Source: Acholeplasma hippikon
GTDB lineage: Bacteria; Bacillota_I; Bacilli_A; Acholeplasmatales; Acholeplasmataceae
NCBI RefSeq assembly: GCF_900660755.1
Contig: NZ_LR215050.1
Coordinates: forward strand, 248,001-312,000
Reading direction: 5' to 3'
DNA length: 64,000 nt
A model generated the notes under the pieces. The model was not told where the DNA came from. It did not search any database and saw nothing but the letters and a program-made list of their open reading frames with translations. Positions 24,934 through 33,697 of the stretch are shown piece after piece (within the stretch, counting starts at the first letter, position 1; each line of letters begins with the position of its first letter). Made by a program: the position numbers and the translations under genes.

Positions 24934-26109
24934 ATGGGGAAAATAAATATTGGATTATTTATTGATACATTTTATCCAATGATCGATGGTGTGGTAAAAG
25001 TCGTAGATAGTTATGCAACAAGATTATCAAAAGTTGCTAACGTCTATGTTTTTTGTCCGAAAGGAAGAGATGCAAACTATAAAGACAAATTTCCTTATGA
25101 AGTCATTCGTTGTAAGAAGATGCCAATTCCCTTAACAGATTATGATTTACCACGGCCTAAACAAGATAAAGAGTTTATGGATAGATTAAACTCGCTTCAA
25201 TTAGATATCGTACATATTCACTCCCCATATGCCATTGGCGAAGTCGGTGTAGAATACGCGAAAAGACGAGGCATACCAGTTGTTGGTACTTTGCACAGTC
25301 AATATCATAAAGATTTTCAAATGAGAACAAAGTCTAAACTTATATCTAAAGTCATGGTCAAAAAAATAGTTTCCTTATTAAATGAACTTGATCAATGTTA
25401 TGCAGTTAATAAAAAAATAGCAGAAATTTATCATGGCTTTGGATTAAAGAAAGAACCCCTTGTATTAGAAAATGGAACTGATTTTGTTTATAGTAAAAAT
25501 CAAAAAACAGTTCTTTACTTAAAATCTAAGCATGAAATTAAAGATGAAAAAGTATTTTTATTTGTTGGAAGAATTGATAAAATAAAAAATATCTATTTTC
25601 TAATTGATGTTTTAAAAGAACTTAAAGATAAAGACTTTAAATTTAAAATGATTTTTATTGGTTCAGGACCACATACGAATCAACTTGATTTCAAGATTAA
25701 TTTTTATGGTTTAAAAAATGATGTCAAAATTTTAGGTAAGATTGCAGATAGAGAGCTACTTGCAGAATATTTTAATATGGCAGATTTATTTGTCTTTCCA
25801 TCTAAATATGACACATCATCACTTGTTCAAATAGAAGCGGCAAGTCAAAAGACACCAACTTTATTTTTAGAAAATACGGTAACTGCATCAAATATTATTG
25901 ACAATCGAAATGGATACCTAGCAAAGGATGATGTCAAAGATTATGCTAACCGTATTGTTGAGATTTTTAGTGATATGAAAGCCTATGAACAAGTCTGTGA
26001 AAATGCATATAAAGATTTGTATCGTAATTGGGATGATCTAGTAAAAAAGGTTTATCAAATGTATTTAGAGCAAATCAGTTTGAAAAATGCAGTAAATTCA
26101 ACTAGGTAA
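24934..26109 (+). CDS. family 4 glycosyltransferase
   Basis: A 391-residue GT-B enzyme. Seen: N-terminal acceptor domain with the glycine-containing loop DTFYPMIDGVVKVV, HIHSPYAIGEVGVEYAKRRG and GTLHSQYHKDF, and a C-terminal nucleotide-sugar domain with LFVGRIDKIKNI and the glutamate motif SSLVQIEAASQKT. This is the GT4 type that includes diacylglycerol glucosyltransferases of Acholeplasma and Gram-positive bacteria. A glycolipid role is plausible but other acceptors cannot be excluded. ATG 24934 follows AGGGTGA (24923-24929). It ends at a strong terminator. Confidence 0.85.
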   Translation: MGKINIGLFIDTFYPMIDGVVKVVDSYATRLSKVANVYVFCPKGRDANYKDKFPYEVIRCKKMPIPLTDYDLPRPKQDKEFMDRLNSLQLDIVHIHSPYAIGEVGVEYAKRRGIPVVGTLHSQYHKDFQMRTKSKLISKVMVKKIVSLLNELDQCYAVNKKIAEIYHGFGLKKEPLVLENGTDFVYSKNQKTVLYLKSKHEIKDEKVFLFVGRIDKIKNIYFLIDVLKELKDKDFKFKMIFIGSGPHTNQLDFKINFYGLKNDVKILGKIADRELLAEYFNMADLFVFPSKYDTSSLVQIEAASQKTPTLFLENTVTASNIIDNRNGYLAKDDVKDYANRIVEIFSDMKAYEQVCENAYKDLYRNWDDLVKKVYQMYLEQISLKNAVNSTR

Positions 26110-26122
26110 GAAAAAAATAATC

Positions 26123-26151
26123 AAAATGTTGAGGAAACTCAACATTTTTTT
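26123..26151 (+). terminator. terminator with GAAA loop
   Basis: AAAATGTTGAG (26123-26133), GAAA, CTCAACATTTT (26138-26148), then T to 26151. The 11-bp stem is perfect. Confidence 0.92.
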
Positions 26152-26220
26152 ATTATCACATGAAAATGAGTTAAAAATAGTTTATAATGAAGTTAAGAAA
26201 CGACAAAAGAGGAATTAAAA

Positions 26221-26928
26221 ATGTTCAAAAAGACAATTTTCAAATGGTTAATCATCTTATCAGCTTTAGCTGGCGTTTACTTACAAATGTTTGCAAGCTC
26301 AGTAGACTTTATGGGTGGTACATCCATGATGTTATATTTTACAATCCAAAGTAATCTATGGATGGCTATGATTGCAGCAGTAGGATTAATTTATATTTAT
26401 CGTGATAAAGAAATGAAAGAAGGTTATTTTATATCGAAATATACTTTAACCGTTGGCATACTCATAACTTATGTGGTGTTTTCAATTTTACTAACCCCTT
26501 CATTACCTTTAAGTTATTTATTAACTCCATCAAATATTTTGGTTCATACTTTAACACCAATTGTTTCAATTTTAGATTACTTATTAAATGATCGTAGAAT
26601 TTATCGTAAGAAACTTTATTTATTTGGCTTAATTACGCCATTATACTATATGATATTTGCATATATTATGTACGCTTTCGGTATAAAATTTAGTGGTAGT
26701 AATTTCCCCTACTTTTTCTTAGATTTCATTGATAATGGCTGGTTAACAATCTCAGATGGTAAAATTGGAGTGGTTTACTGGTATATTTTCATACTAGGAT
26801 TGGTATTGTTAATTTCAGCAAGTTCAATAAAACTTAAGAAAATTATTGATAAGAAAGTCCCGATTTATGTGGCATCAACGATGATTGTATTAACTTTTTT
26901 AATGACATTACTACAAGCAATTAGCTAG
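26221..26928 (+). CDS. Pr6Pr-family integral membrane protein
   Basis: A 235-residue protein with six or seven transmembrane helices. Seen: the YFTIQSNLW segment in helix 2 and the SNILVHTLTPIVSILDYLL helix, both characteristic of bacterial Pr6Pr/FAR-17a-like membrane proteins, plus the conserved WLTISDGKIGVVYWYIF region. The His of helix 4 is a family-conserved position. Relatives in animals (AIG1/ADTRP) hydrolyse fatty-acid esters of hydroxy fatty acids; whether the bacterial proteins do so is unknown. ATG 26221 follows GAGG. The next gene starts 9 bases downstream. Confidence 0.8.
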   Translation: MFKKTIFKWLIILSALAGVYLQMFASSVDFMGGTSMMLYFTIQSNLWMAMIAAVGLIYIYRDKEMKEGYFISKYTLTVGILITYVVFSILLTPSLPLSYLLTPSNILVHTLTPIVSILDYLLNDRRIYRKKLYLFGLITPLYYMIFAYIMYAFGIKFSGSNFPYFFLDFIDNGWLTISDGKIGVVYWYIFILGLVLLISASSIKLKKIIDKKVPIYVASTMIVLTFLMTLLQAIS

Positions 26929-26937
26929 GGAGAAAAT

Positions 26938-28290
26938 ATGTATCAAGAAATATATAATTTTTTAAATGAATGTGAACAAAACGAAAGTATTAAGAATATT
27001 AGTTTTGGAATAGTTAACGAAAATGAAGTATTATATCAAATGAATAAAAAACCATATCAAATTGATCAGCCTAGAATCATGTTTTCCATTACTAAATCAT
27101 TTACAGGGCTAGCAATTGGAATGTTATTAGATGATGGATTAATAAATTTAGATGATAAAGTGTCAAAGTACTTTAAGGACTATTTTCCAAAGATTCTCAA
27201 TGAAAATTTAGAAAAGATGACAATTAGGCATCTTTTGTCGATGTCAAGTGGATTAAAATATGAAAACTTTAAAGATGCATTAGTCGATGATGATTTTATT
27301 AAAACTTTTTTTTCTAGAGAATTCGTTAACAAACCAGGAAGTAAATACCTATATTCAACAAGAACATCACATATCTTATCAGCATTAGTTCGAATCACTA
27401 CTGGAAAAACATTACAGGTATTTTTAGATGAAAGACTATTTAAACCATTGGAAATCACCAATTATTTTTGGGAAGAAACACCTGAAGGCAATAGTTACGG
27501 CGGAAGTGGATTAGCAATCACTCATGATGCAATGGCAAAACTAGGCATACTTTTACTTAATGATGGAGTTTATAAAGGTAAACGCATTGTTTCTAAAGCA
27601 TTCTTAGATGAAGCAACCAAAAGCCAAGTCATTAAACAAGATAGTGTTGGGACTGAAGCATCAAAATCAAGAGGTATTTCATATGGATATCAATTCCACA
27701 TCGTAAATGAGAACGAATATGCAGCAGATGGCATGTTTGGGCAAGTTATTTATGTGTTTAAAGATTTAAAAATAGCAATTATCTTAACCTCTCAAACGAC
27801 TGATTTTGTTAAAATATATGCTTTAATTCAAAAACATTTTAGAAACTTTACGTTGTCAAATGATATCAACAAAGATCAGTTAGATCTATATGTTAAGACA
27901 TTAACTTATGAAAAAGAATCATCAAATGTTGTTTTCAAACACGATTTAACATTTAAACTTGATAAAAATTCATTAAAAGTAAATTCAGTCCGTGTAAACA
28001 AAGATTTTATTGAGTTTACGCATGATGATGAATCAGTTGATCGATTAAATCTAAACGAACGAATTGGTTATTTAAGATTTATTAGAACGATTAATTATGA
28101 GCGACAAAAAGTATTTTTAACTGTTTTAGCCTCAAGCGAGGACAAGTTAGTTATTGAACTTACTCATTTAGAATCACCATTTATATCGCAGTTTATTTTT
28201 GAAAAGCGTGAATCTGAATCAATTTTTAGATTTGAACCTATCATTACTTTTTATTTAGATAAATTTGAACAACCAATTAGAAATCATTAG
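26938..28290 (+). CDS. beta-lactamase-fold serine hydrolase
   Basis: A 450-residue cytoplasmic-looking serine hydrolase of the class C/esterase EstB superfamily. Seen: the SxxK nucleophile motif S50-I-T-K53 in MFSITKSFTG, the helix DDKVSKYFKDYFP, HLLSMSSGLKYE, a tyrosine motif near YSTRTSHILSALV, and a GG-rich region (NSYGGSGLAIT). The C-terminal 130 residues form a beta-rich extension. No signal peptide is seen. Family activities range from esterase to peptidase; mollicutes have no wall, so cell-wall action is unlikely. It is cotranscribed with the Pr6Pr gene. Confidence 0.87.
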   Translation: MYQEIYNFLNECEQNESIKNISFGIVNENEVLYQMNKKPYQIDQPRIMFSITKSFTGLAIGMLLDDGLINLDDKVSKYFKDYFPKILNENLEKMTIRHLLSMSSGLKYENFKDALVDDDFIKTFFSREFVNKPGSKYLYSTRTSHILSALVRITTGKTLQVFLDERLFKPLEITNYFWEETPEGNSYGGSGLAITHDAMAKLGILLLNDGVYKGKRIVSKAFLDEATKSQVIKQDSVGTEASKSRGISYGYQFHIVNENEYAADGMFGQVIYVFKDLKIAIILTSQTTDFVKIYALIQKHFRNFTLSNDINKDQLDLYVKTLTYEKESSNVVFKHDLTFKLDKNSLKVNSVRVNKDFIEFTHDDESVDRLNLNERIGYLRFIRTINYERQKVFLTVLASSEDKLVIELTHLESPFISQFIFEKRESESIFRFEPIITFYLDKFEQPIRNH

Positions 28291-28314
28291 AAAATTGATG
28301 ATTTCTTTTTTTTT
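28279..28314 (+). terminator. terminator overlapping the stop codon of the serine hydrolase
   Basis: AGAAATCAT (28279-28287) and ATGATTTCT (28298-28306), then a T run to 28314. Confidence 0.88.
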
Positions 28315-28347
28315 ATGACAAAAAAAGTGCATTTGATGTCATTAAAA

Positions 28348-28375
28348 TTAAGTTAATAGTTTAACTTGTTACAAT
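28348..28375 (+). promoter_or_regulatory. promoter and operator-like inverted repeat of the carotenoid operon
   Basis: TTAAGT (28348-28353), a 16-bp spacer and TACAAT (28370-28375). Between the boxes lies the perfect inverted repeat AAGTTAA (28350-28356), 4 bases, TTAACTT (28361-28367). Its position over the promoter suggests an operator; the binding protein is unknown. Confidence 0.55.
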
Positions 28376-28401
28376 ATACTTAATTTACATGGAGGTTCTA
28401 T

Positions 28402-29909
28402 ATGAAAAAAGTTATTGTGATTGGTGCAGGAACTGCAGGTTTAGCTTCAGCAATTAGATTACAAAAAAATGGATACGATGTGACTATTTTAGAAAAAAAT
28501 GAAAAAGTAGGCGGAAGAATGTATCAAATTGAATCTAATGGTTTTAAATTTGATGTTGGACCTACAATTGTTATGATGAAAGACATTTATGAAGAATTAT
28601 TTAGATATAGTGGTGTTGATCCTAAAGACTATATTCAAATGAGTCGTGTGGAACCAATGCTTAGTTTAACTTTCGCAGATGGTTATCAAATGGATGCAAG
28701 TTCTGATTTGGTACATATGACTAAAACGCATGAAGCAATCAGTGAAAAAGATACACAAGGATATTTAGCGTATTTAGCAGATATCTATAAAAGATATTTA
28801 ATTGCTAAAAATGATTTTATTGATCGTAGTTTTAGAAAACCAAGTGACTTTTATAATCCAAAAACTTTATATCAGGCATTAAAGTTAAAAACATTTTCAA
28901 ATGCCTATGACTCAATTGGTAAATTTGTAGATGATGAAAGAATGCGTCAAGCATTAGCTTTCCAAACATTATACATTGGTGTATCACCTTATTCAGGACC
29001 AAGCATTTATACAATTATTCCAATGATTGAACTTTTATATGGCGTTTATTATATTAAAGGCGGCATGTATAGTATGGCTAAAGCAATGGAACGTCGTTTT
29101 TTAGAACTTGGTGGTAAGATTTTATTTAATCAAAATGTAAGCGAGATAGTTATTAAAGATAAAATTGCAGAAGATGTTATTTCAAATCATGAAATGATAA
29201 CTGCAGATCTTATTTTATCGAATGCGGATTTCCCTTATGCAATGGATAATTTAATTAAGGAAAATAAATATAAAAAGAAATATACCTATAAAAGGGTAGA
29301 TAAAATGGAGTATTCATCCTCATCATTTTTAATTTATCTAGGGATGAATAAAAAATATCCTAAAGCTCTTCATAATATTTATTTCACTTCAAACTTCAAA
29401 GAAAATGTTAACAATTTATTTGAAGATCAGATGCCATTAGATCCATCCTTTTATGTATATAGCCCAAGTCAAATTGATGAGAGTGTTGCTCCTGAAGGAA
29501 AAGAATTGTTATATATTTTAGTACCTGTTCCAAATAAACATCATTCAAAACATACTTGGACTAAAGAGTTTACTGAAAAATATGAGAATCATGTCTTAAA
29601 TATCATGGCTAAAAAGAAGGATTTGAAGATATACTTGAACATATTGAAGTTAAAACTTATTACACACCAAATGATTTTGAAGAAAAATTCAATTTAAAAC
29701 ATGGTGCAACATTTGGTTTAAAGCCTACACTTAAACAAAGTAATTATTTTAGACCACAAACCAAATCTAGATATGTAAAGAATTTATACTTTGCAGGAAG
29801 CTCGAACCATCCAGGTGCAGGCGTTCCAATTGTCTTAACATCTGCAAAATTAGCAGTTAATGAAATATTAAAGGATGATTTAAATGAGCCAATTAAGAAG
29901 AGATTATAA
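28402..29909 (+). pseudogene. crtI: phytoene desaturase CrtI/CrtN, frameshifted near the 3' end
   Basis: A FAD-dependent carotenoid desaturase, which removes hydrogens from (diapo)phytoene in the membrane. Seen: N-terminal dinucleotide fold VIVIGAGTAGLASAIRLQ and GGRMYQIESNGFKFDVGPT. The frame from 28402 ends at 29697 after an unrelated 28-residue tail. The neighbouring frame from about 29617 continues with GFEDILEHIEVKTYY and the diagnostic C-terminus NLYFAGSSNHPGAGVPIV, running to TAA 29907-29909. One missing A in the A5 tract 29611-29615 explains the break; restoring it gives about 502 residues, the normal CrtI length. It may be a true mutation, a switchable tract or a sequencing error. 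Confidence 0.9.
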
Positions 29910-30735
29910 AAAATGCGAACGTATTATAAAGAAAAACTCTAAGACATTCTATAAAGCATTTAGTATGTTAACGAATGAAGATAAGAAAAATGCTGTGTAT
30001 GCAGTTTATGCGTATTGTCGTTATGCAGATGATATCATCGATCAATCAAATGATTTAGCTGCGTTAAATCAACTAAAAAAAGAACTTGATGATTTTGTAA
30101 GAAACGAAGAAGTAAATAATTTCATCTTTAGAGCACTTTTAGATGTTCGTAAGAAGTTTTATCAGGATTTCGATTTTAAACCATTTTATGACATGCTTGA
30201 AGGCCAATATATGGACTTAAACTTTAAACCAATTAACTCTTTAGAGGAATTAAGAAATTATGCTACAAAAGTTGCATCTAGTGTCGGAATGATGTTAACG
30301 CCAATACTAGCACCAAATGGTAATAAAGAAAAACTAGATTTAGTTTCTTATCATTTAGGTGTTGGCATGCAGATAACAAATATTCTTCGCGATATTGGTG
30401 AAGATTATAAGATCAATCGTATATATCTACCTAGCGATTTAATGTCAAAATACAACTATAAAATAAGTGACTTAGCAATTGGATTAATAAATGATGATTT
30501 TATGAATTTATTTAATGAGATTGCCTTCACTGCAAAAACCCATTACAGAATTGCATTAGAAAATATGGATGTTTTTCCGAAAGAAGAGCGCCAAATCTTA
30601 ACATATGCACTTGTTTTATATAGAGAGATTATTGATGTCATTATTGAAAATGGATATGATGTATTTTCAAGAAAACAAAGTGTAAGTGAAATGAGAAAAA
30701 TAAAACTAATTAAGGAGTATACCATAAATGAATAA
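29884..30735 (+). CDS. crtM: phytoene/diapophytoene synthase (CrtB/CrtM)
   Basis: A 283-residue head-to-head prenyl synthase that joins two prenyl diphosphates into (diapo)phytoene. Seen: both aspartate-rich motifs, DDIID (D49, D50, D53; YCRYADDIID) and DIGED (D170, D174; ILRDIGEDYKINRIYLP), which bind Mg2+ and the diphosphates. Length is normal. Farnesyl (C15) versus geranylgeranyl (C20) substrate cannot be decided from sequence. The ATG lies inside the end of the repaired crtI frame, showing tight coupling. The gene is intact although crtI is not. Confidence 0.93.
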   Translation: MSQLRRDYKKCERIIKKNSKTFYKAFSMLTNEDKKNAVYAVYAYCRYADDIIDQSNDLAALNQLKKELDDFVRNEEVNNFIFRALLDVRKKFYQDFDFKPFYDMLEGQYMDLNFKPINSLEELRNYATKVASSVGMMLTPILAPNGNKEKLDLVSYHLGVGMQITNILRDIGEDYKINRIYLPSDLMSKYNYKISDLAIGLINDDFMNLFNEIAFTAKTHYRIALENMDVFPKEERQILTYALVLYREIIDVIIENGYDVFSRKQSVSEMRKIKLIKEYTINE

Positions 30736-31387
30736 TATCTTAGGGCTAGTATTTTCTTTTGTCTTTGTGTTTTTGATGATTGGTTTATCGACTATCCTAC
30801 AAAAGAAAAATGTTTTAAATGATGAAGGTGCAAGAAAGTTTATCCATATTGGTGTAGCTAACTGGTGGTTCTTTGTTATATTTATGTTTGATAACATGTA
30901 TTATGCCATTATTCCACCAATTGTATTTATTCTTCTTAATTATGCATCTTACAAGATGAATTTAATTAAGAGTATGGAAAGAAATGACAAAGGTAACTTA
31001 GGTACAGTTTATTTTCCAATTTCACTATTGTTATTAGTAATTGCAAGTTTCACATTCATGGATCCAATTATTGCTGGATTAGGTATTTTTATCTTAGGTT
31101 ACGGGGATGGATTTGCAGCAGTTTTTGGTAAAGCCTATGGTAAGAAAAAATTAATAAATGGTAAAAGTATCATTGGAACAGTTACCATGTTTGTTGCCTC
31201 ACTTATAGTAGTTTTTACAATGAGTCTTATTGGGGTATCAATTCCTTTCATTTATACGCTATTATTTAGTATAATAATTGCAGTTGTTGCAACAGTAGTA
31301 GAATTATTTACACCTAAAGGACTAGATAATTTATCAATTCCTTTATCAACAAGTTTATTACTCTGGCTTTTGCTATTACTTTTATAA
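30728..31387 (+). CDS. DGK1/VTE5/SEC59-type isoprenoid-alcohol (or lipid) kinase
   Basis: A 219-residue membrane protein with about seven helices. Seen: ARKFIHIGVANWWF near the start, SMERNDKGNLGTVYFP, and LGYGDGFAAVFGKAYGKKK with the conserved Asp and basic patch of the CTP-dependent kinase family that includes dolichol kinase, phytol kinase VTE5 and diacylglycerol kinase DGK1. It overlaps crtM by 8 bases and is followed after 13 bases by a DUF92 gene. Known: VTE5 phosphorylates phytol using a nucleoside triphosphate. Inference from context: it phosphorylates an isoprenoid alcohol for carotenoid synthesis. A diacylglycerol kinase role is the main alternative. Confidence 0.82.
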   Translation: MNNILGLVFSFVFVFLMIGLSTILQKKNVLNDEGARKFIHIGVANWWFFVIFMFDNMYYAIIPPIVFILLNYASYKMNLIKSMERNDKGNLGTVYFPISLLLLVIASFTFMDPIIAGLGIFILGYGDGFAAVFGKAYGKKKLINGKSIIGTVTMFVASLIVVFTMSLIGVSIPFIYTLLFSIIIAVVATVVELFTPKGLDNLSIPLSTSLLLWLLLLLL

Positions 31388-31400
31388 AGGAAGGTATTGT

Positions 31401-32174
31401 ATGGATTTTCTAATTGGGTTCATCTTAAGTCTATTGATTGCTATTCTATCTTATAAAAAGAAGTCCTTAAATCTTTCAGGAGCAATTGCCGCTACCTTAT
31501 TCGGTACGTTAATTTATGGAATGGGAACATATATTATGTTCGTTCTTTTAATCTCATTCTTTTTATCAAGCAGTATCATTCAAAAAATAAAACATTTAGA
31601 AAAAGAAGAAAAAGATGGAAGGAACTTTATTCAAGTGATTGCTAATATTTTAGCTGCTACCATCTTTTCAGTGATTTATTTTGTCACTAAAGAACAAATT
31701 TTTATGGTTGTTGCTGCTGTTGGAATAGCCGCATCAACTTCTGATACTTGGGCATCAGAAATTGGTAAAACCTCAAAAGGTAAAATTGTATCGATTGTAA
31801 ACTTTAAAGAAGTGCCAAGAGGTGAGTCTGGTGGAGTTAGTTTATTAGGGACATTGTCTTCACTTTTCGGAAGCATATTTATTTCGTTTTTATTTATCTT
31901 GTTATATGGAATAACCTTTGAGTTTTCAATAGCTTTATTTGGTTATTTTATTATGATTACAATCGGTGGTTTTTTAGGTTGTGTTTTTGATAGTTATCTA
32001 GGTATTTTTTTACAAGCAAAATACATTGAATTAAAAACAGGGAAAAAAATAGAAAAAAGAACAAATCACGGAGAATACAAACTGGTGTCTGGTTTACCAT
32101 TTGTGAATAATGATATGGTAAACTTATTAAGTACAGTATGCATAGCAATTATATTTGCTTTAATTTTAATTTGA
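31401..32174 (+). CDS. DUF92/VTE6-like membrane protein (candidate prenyl-phosphate kinase)
   Basis: A 257-residue membrane protein of the DUF92/TMEM19 family. Seen: LNLSGAIAATLFGTLIYGMG, the conserved AASTSDTWASEIGKTSKGK, FKEVPRGESGGVSLLGT, GGFLGCVFDSYLGIFLQAKY and a C-terminal NDMVNLLST. Known: the plant and cyanobacterial member VTE6 phosphorylates phytyl phosphate to phytyl diphosphate. Next to a VTE5-like gene and crtM, it could supply the second phosphate for a prenyl diphosphate. That function is inferred from family and context only. ATG 31401 follows AAGGAAGG. Confidence 0.82.
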   Translation: MDFLIGFILSLLIAILSYKKKSLNLSGAIAATLFGTLIYGMGTYIMFVLLISFFLSSSIIQKIKHLEKEEKDGRNFIQVIANILAATIFSVIYFVTKEQIFMVVAAVGIAASTSDTWASEIGKTSKGKIVSIVNFKEVPRGESGGVSLLGTLSSLFGSIFISFLFILLYGITFEFSIALFGYFIMITIGGFLGCVFDSYLGIFLQAKYIELKTGKKIEKRTNHGEYKLVSGLPFVNNDMVNLLSTVCIAIIFALILI

Positions 32175-32183
32175 GGTGATTAT

Positions 32184-32567
32184 ATGGGTTACATTAAAGA
32201 TTTAGAAGATTATGGTCAAAGATTCATAAAAGAAGAGTCAAATCGTAAAGTATTTTTAGATTTGTGCAATTGGGTTAAAAATAATTTTAATTTAAATCTT
32301 GAAATCAAATATAATCAACCTATGTTTTTAATGGATGGTACATTTATTCTTGCCTTCTCTGCTTCAAAAAATCACTTTTCTGTAGCACCAGAAGTTAAAG
32401 CAATGGAATACTTTAAGGATGAGATTTCATTAGCTAAATATGAACAAACAACACATTTATTTAGAATAAAATATAAAGATGAAATCAATTATCACTTATT
32501 AACTCGTATCATCGAGTATAATATGAAAGATAAAAAAGGATATACTAAATTTTGGAGAGAGACATGA
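32184..32567 (+). CDS. DUF1801/YdhG-like protein
   Basis: A 127-residue soluble protein of the DUF1801 (YdhG) family. Seen: the family core LEIKYNQPMFLMDGTFILAF, then SASKNHFSVAPEVKAME and a C-terminal segment with FRIKYKDEINYHLLTRII. Some homologues are described as intracellular iron chaperones, such as B. subtilis YdhG/Fra; that is not shown by sequence. It follows the DUF92 gene after 9 bases and its stop overlaps the next start, so it is part of the carotenoid transcript. Confidence 0.8.
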   Translation: MGYIKDLEDYGQRFIKEESNRKVFLDLCNWVKNNFNLNLEIKYNQPMFLMDGTFILAFSASKNHFSVAPEVKAMEYFKDEISLAKYEQTTHLFRIKYKDEINYHLLTRIIEYNMKDKKGYTKFWRET

Positions 32568-32848
32568 TATATTTAATTATTCATTCAGCTGTTTGGGTAT
32601 TAGTTTCCCTAATTACAGCATCTTTATATAAAATAGATAAAAAAAGAGCAATCAAAAATAAATGGAGAATAAAAGAAAGTTCATTATTATTGTTTTCATT
32701 TTTCTTTGGATCTTTAGGTGGTTTATACAGTTTATATGTTTTAAGACATAAAAATCGACATTGGTATTTTGTTTTAGTTAACTGGCTAGGCTTTATGATA
32801 CACACTGCAATTTTTATTTATTTATTATTACCAGTTTTAGGAGTTTAA
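32564..32848 (+). CDS. DUF1294 small membrane protein
   Basis: A 94-residue protein with three hydrophobic helices. Seen: DKKRAIKNKWRIKESSLL, GSLGGLYSLYVLRHKNRHWYF, the DUF1294 pattern in the correct order. The start at 32564 shares ATGA with the previous stop and follows GGAGAGAG; an in-frame start 12 bases upstream would overlap the preceding gene more deeply and has no site. Function of the family is unknown. Confidence 0.82.
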   Translation: MIYLIIHSAVWVLVSLITASLYKIDKKRAIKNKWRIKESSLLLFSFFFGSLGGLYSLYVLRHKNRHWYFVLVNWLGFMIHTAIFIYLLLPVLGV

Positions 32849-32849
32849 A

Positions 32850-33587
32850 ATGAGTTTTGAAAAACGTATACAATTATCGAGCAATAATTATGGTATGCTA
32901 ACATACGTTAAAGAGGCAAAAAGAGATATATTTGTAATCTTTCCTGGTGGAGGATATCAATATACATCCCAAAGAGAGTCAAAGGTTGTAGCCGATAAAA
33001 TTTTAAATGAAGATTTTCACACACTAGTTTATTACTATAGAGAGTCTAAATTACTTTATCCGGAAACAACATTAGAAGTTTATGAATTACTAACTAAATT
33101 AAAAAAAGAACCAAACATTGGTAGAATCTTCTTGCTTGGTTTTTCAGCTGGTGGGCACTTAGCACTTCAAACTGTGATTAATTATAAGAATTTTATCAGT
33201 GGTGCAATTTTAGCTTATCCTGTTGTTTCAACTGAACCAGATTTAATTCATCAAGGATCATTTGATGCTTTATTAGGAGAAAGTAAAAAGTATTTAGATG
33301 AAGTATCTTTAGAAAAACAAATTAAAAGAAAACTACCACCAATTTATGTATGGCATACAGAAGAAGATAAGTCAGTTTTCGTTGGAAACACTTATAAACT
33401 GGTTGAAAAATTAGTTTTAACTTTAACACCACATATGGTTAGAATTTTTGAAAATGGACCACATGGATTATCACTTGCAACCAGTGAAGTTGCACCGGAA
33501 AATGTTGATCCTAAATTATTTGAAGAAACATATAAAGAACAAAGCACTTGGCTTAAAGAAGCCCTAAACTTCATAAAAAGTATTTAA
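32850..33587 (+). CDS. alpha/beta hydrolase (esterase-like)
   Basis: A 245-residue serine esterase of the BD-FAE/acetyl-xylan-esterase-like group. Seen: the oxyanion segment FPGGGYQYTS (31-40), the nucleophile elbow GFSAGG (Ser99), an acid in WHTEEDKS and a histidine in NGPHGLSLA. All triad positions are present, and no signal peptide is seen. It starts one base after the previous stop, with TTAGGAG inside that gene, and is the last gene of the transcript before a weak terminator. It could process a carotenoid or lipid ester; that is context only. Confidence 0.85.
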   Translation: MSFEKRIQLSSNNYGMLTYVKEAKRDIFVIFPGGGYQYTSQRESKVVADKILNEDFHTLVYYYRESKLLYPETTLEVYELLTKLKKEPNIGRIFLLGFSAGGHLALQTVINYKNFISGAILAYPVVSTEPDLIHQGSFDALLGESKKYLDEVSLEKQIKRKLPPIYVWHTEEDKSVFVGNTYKLVEKLVLTLTPHMVRIFENGPHGLSLATSEVAPENVDPKLFEETYKEQSTWLKEALNFIKSI

Positions 33588-33612
33588 AAGTCGAATAAAT
33601 CAACTTTTTTTA
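33586..33612 (+). terminator. weak terminator ending the carotenoid operon
   Basis: AAAAGT (33586-33591) and ACTTTT (33603-33608) plus GA/TC across one mismatch, then a T run. Confidence 0.55.
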
Positions 33613-33697
33613 TTGAAAAACACTGTTTTTAGTATAAAAACACCAATATTTAATAAAAATTATGTAAAATATAATTAAAGAATAAAGGAGGATTTGT

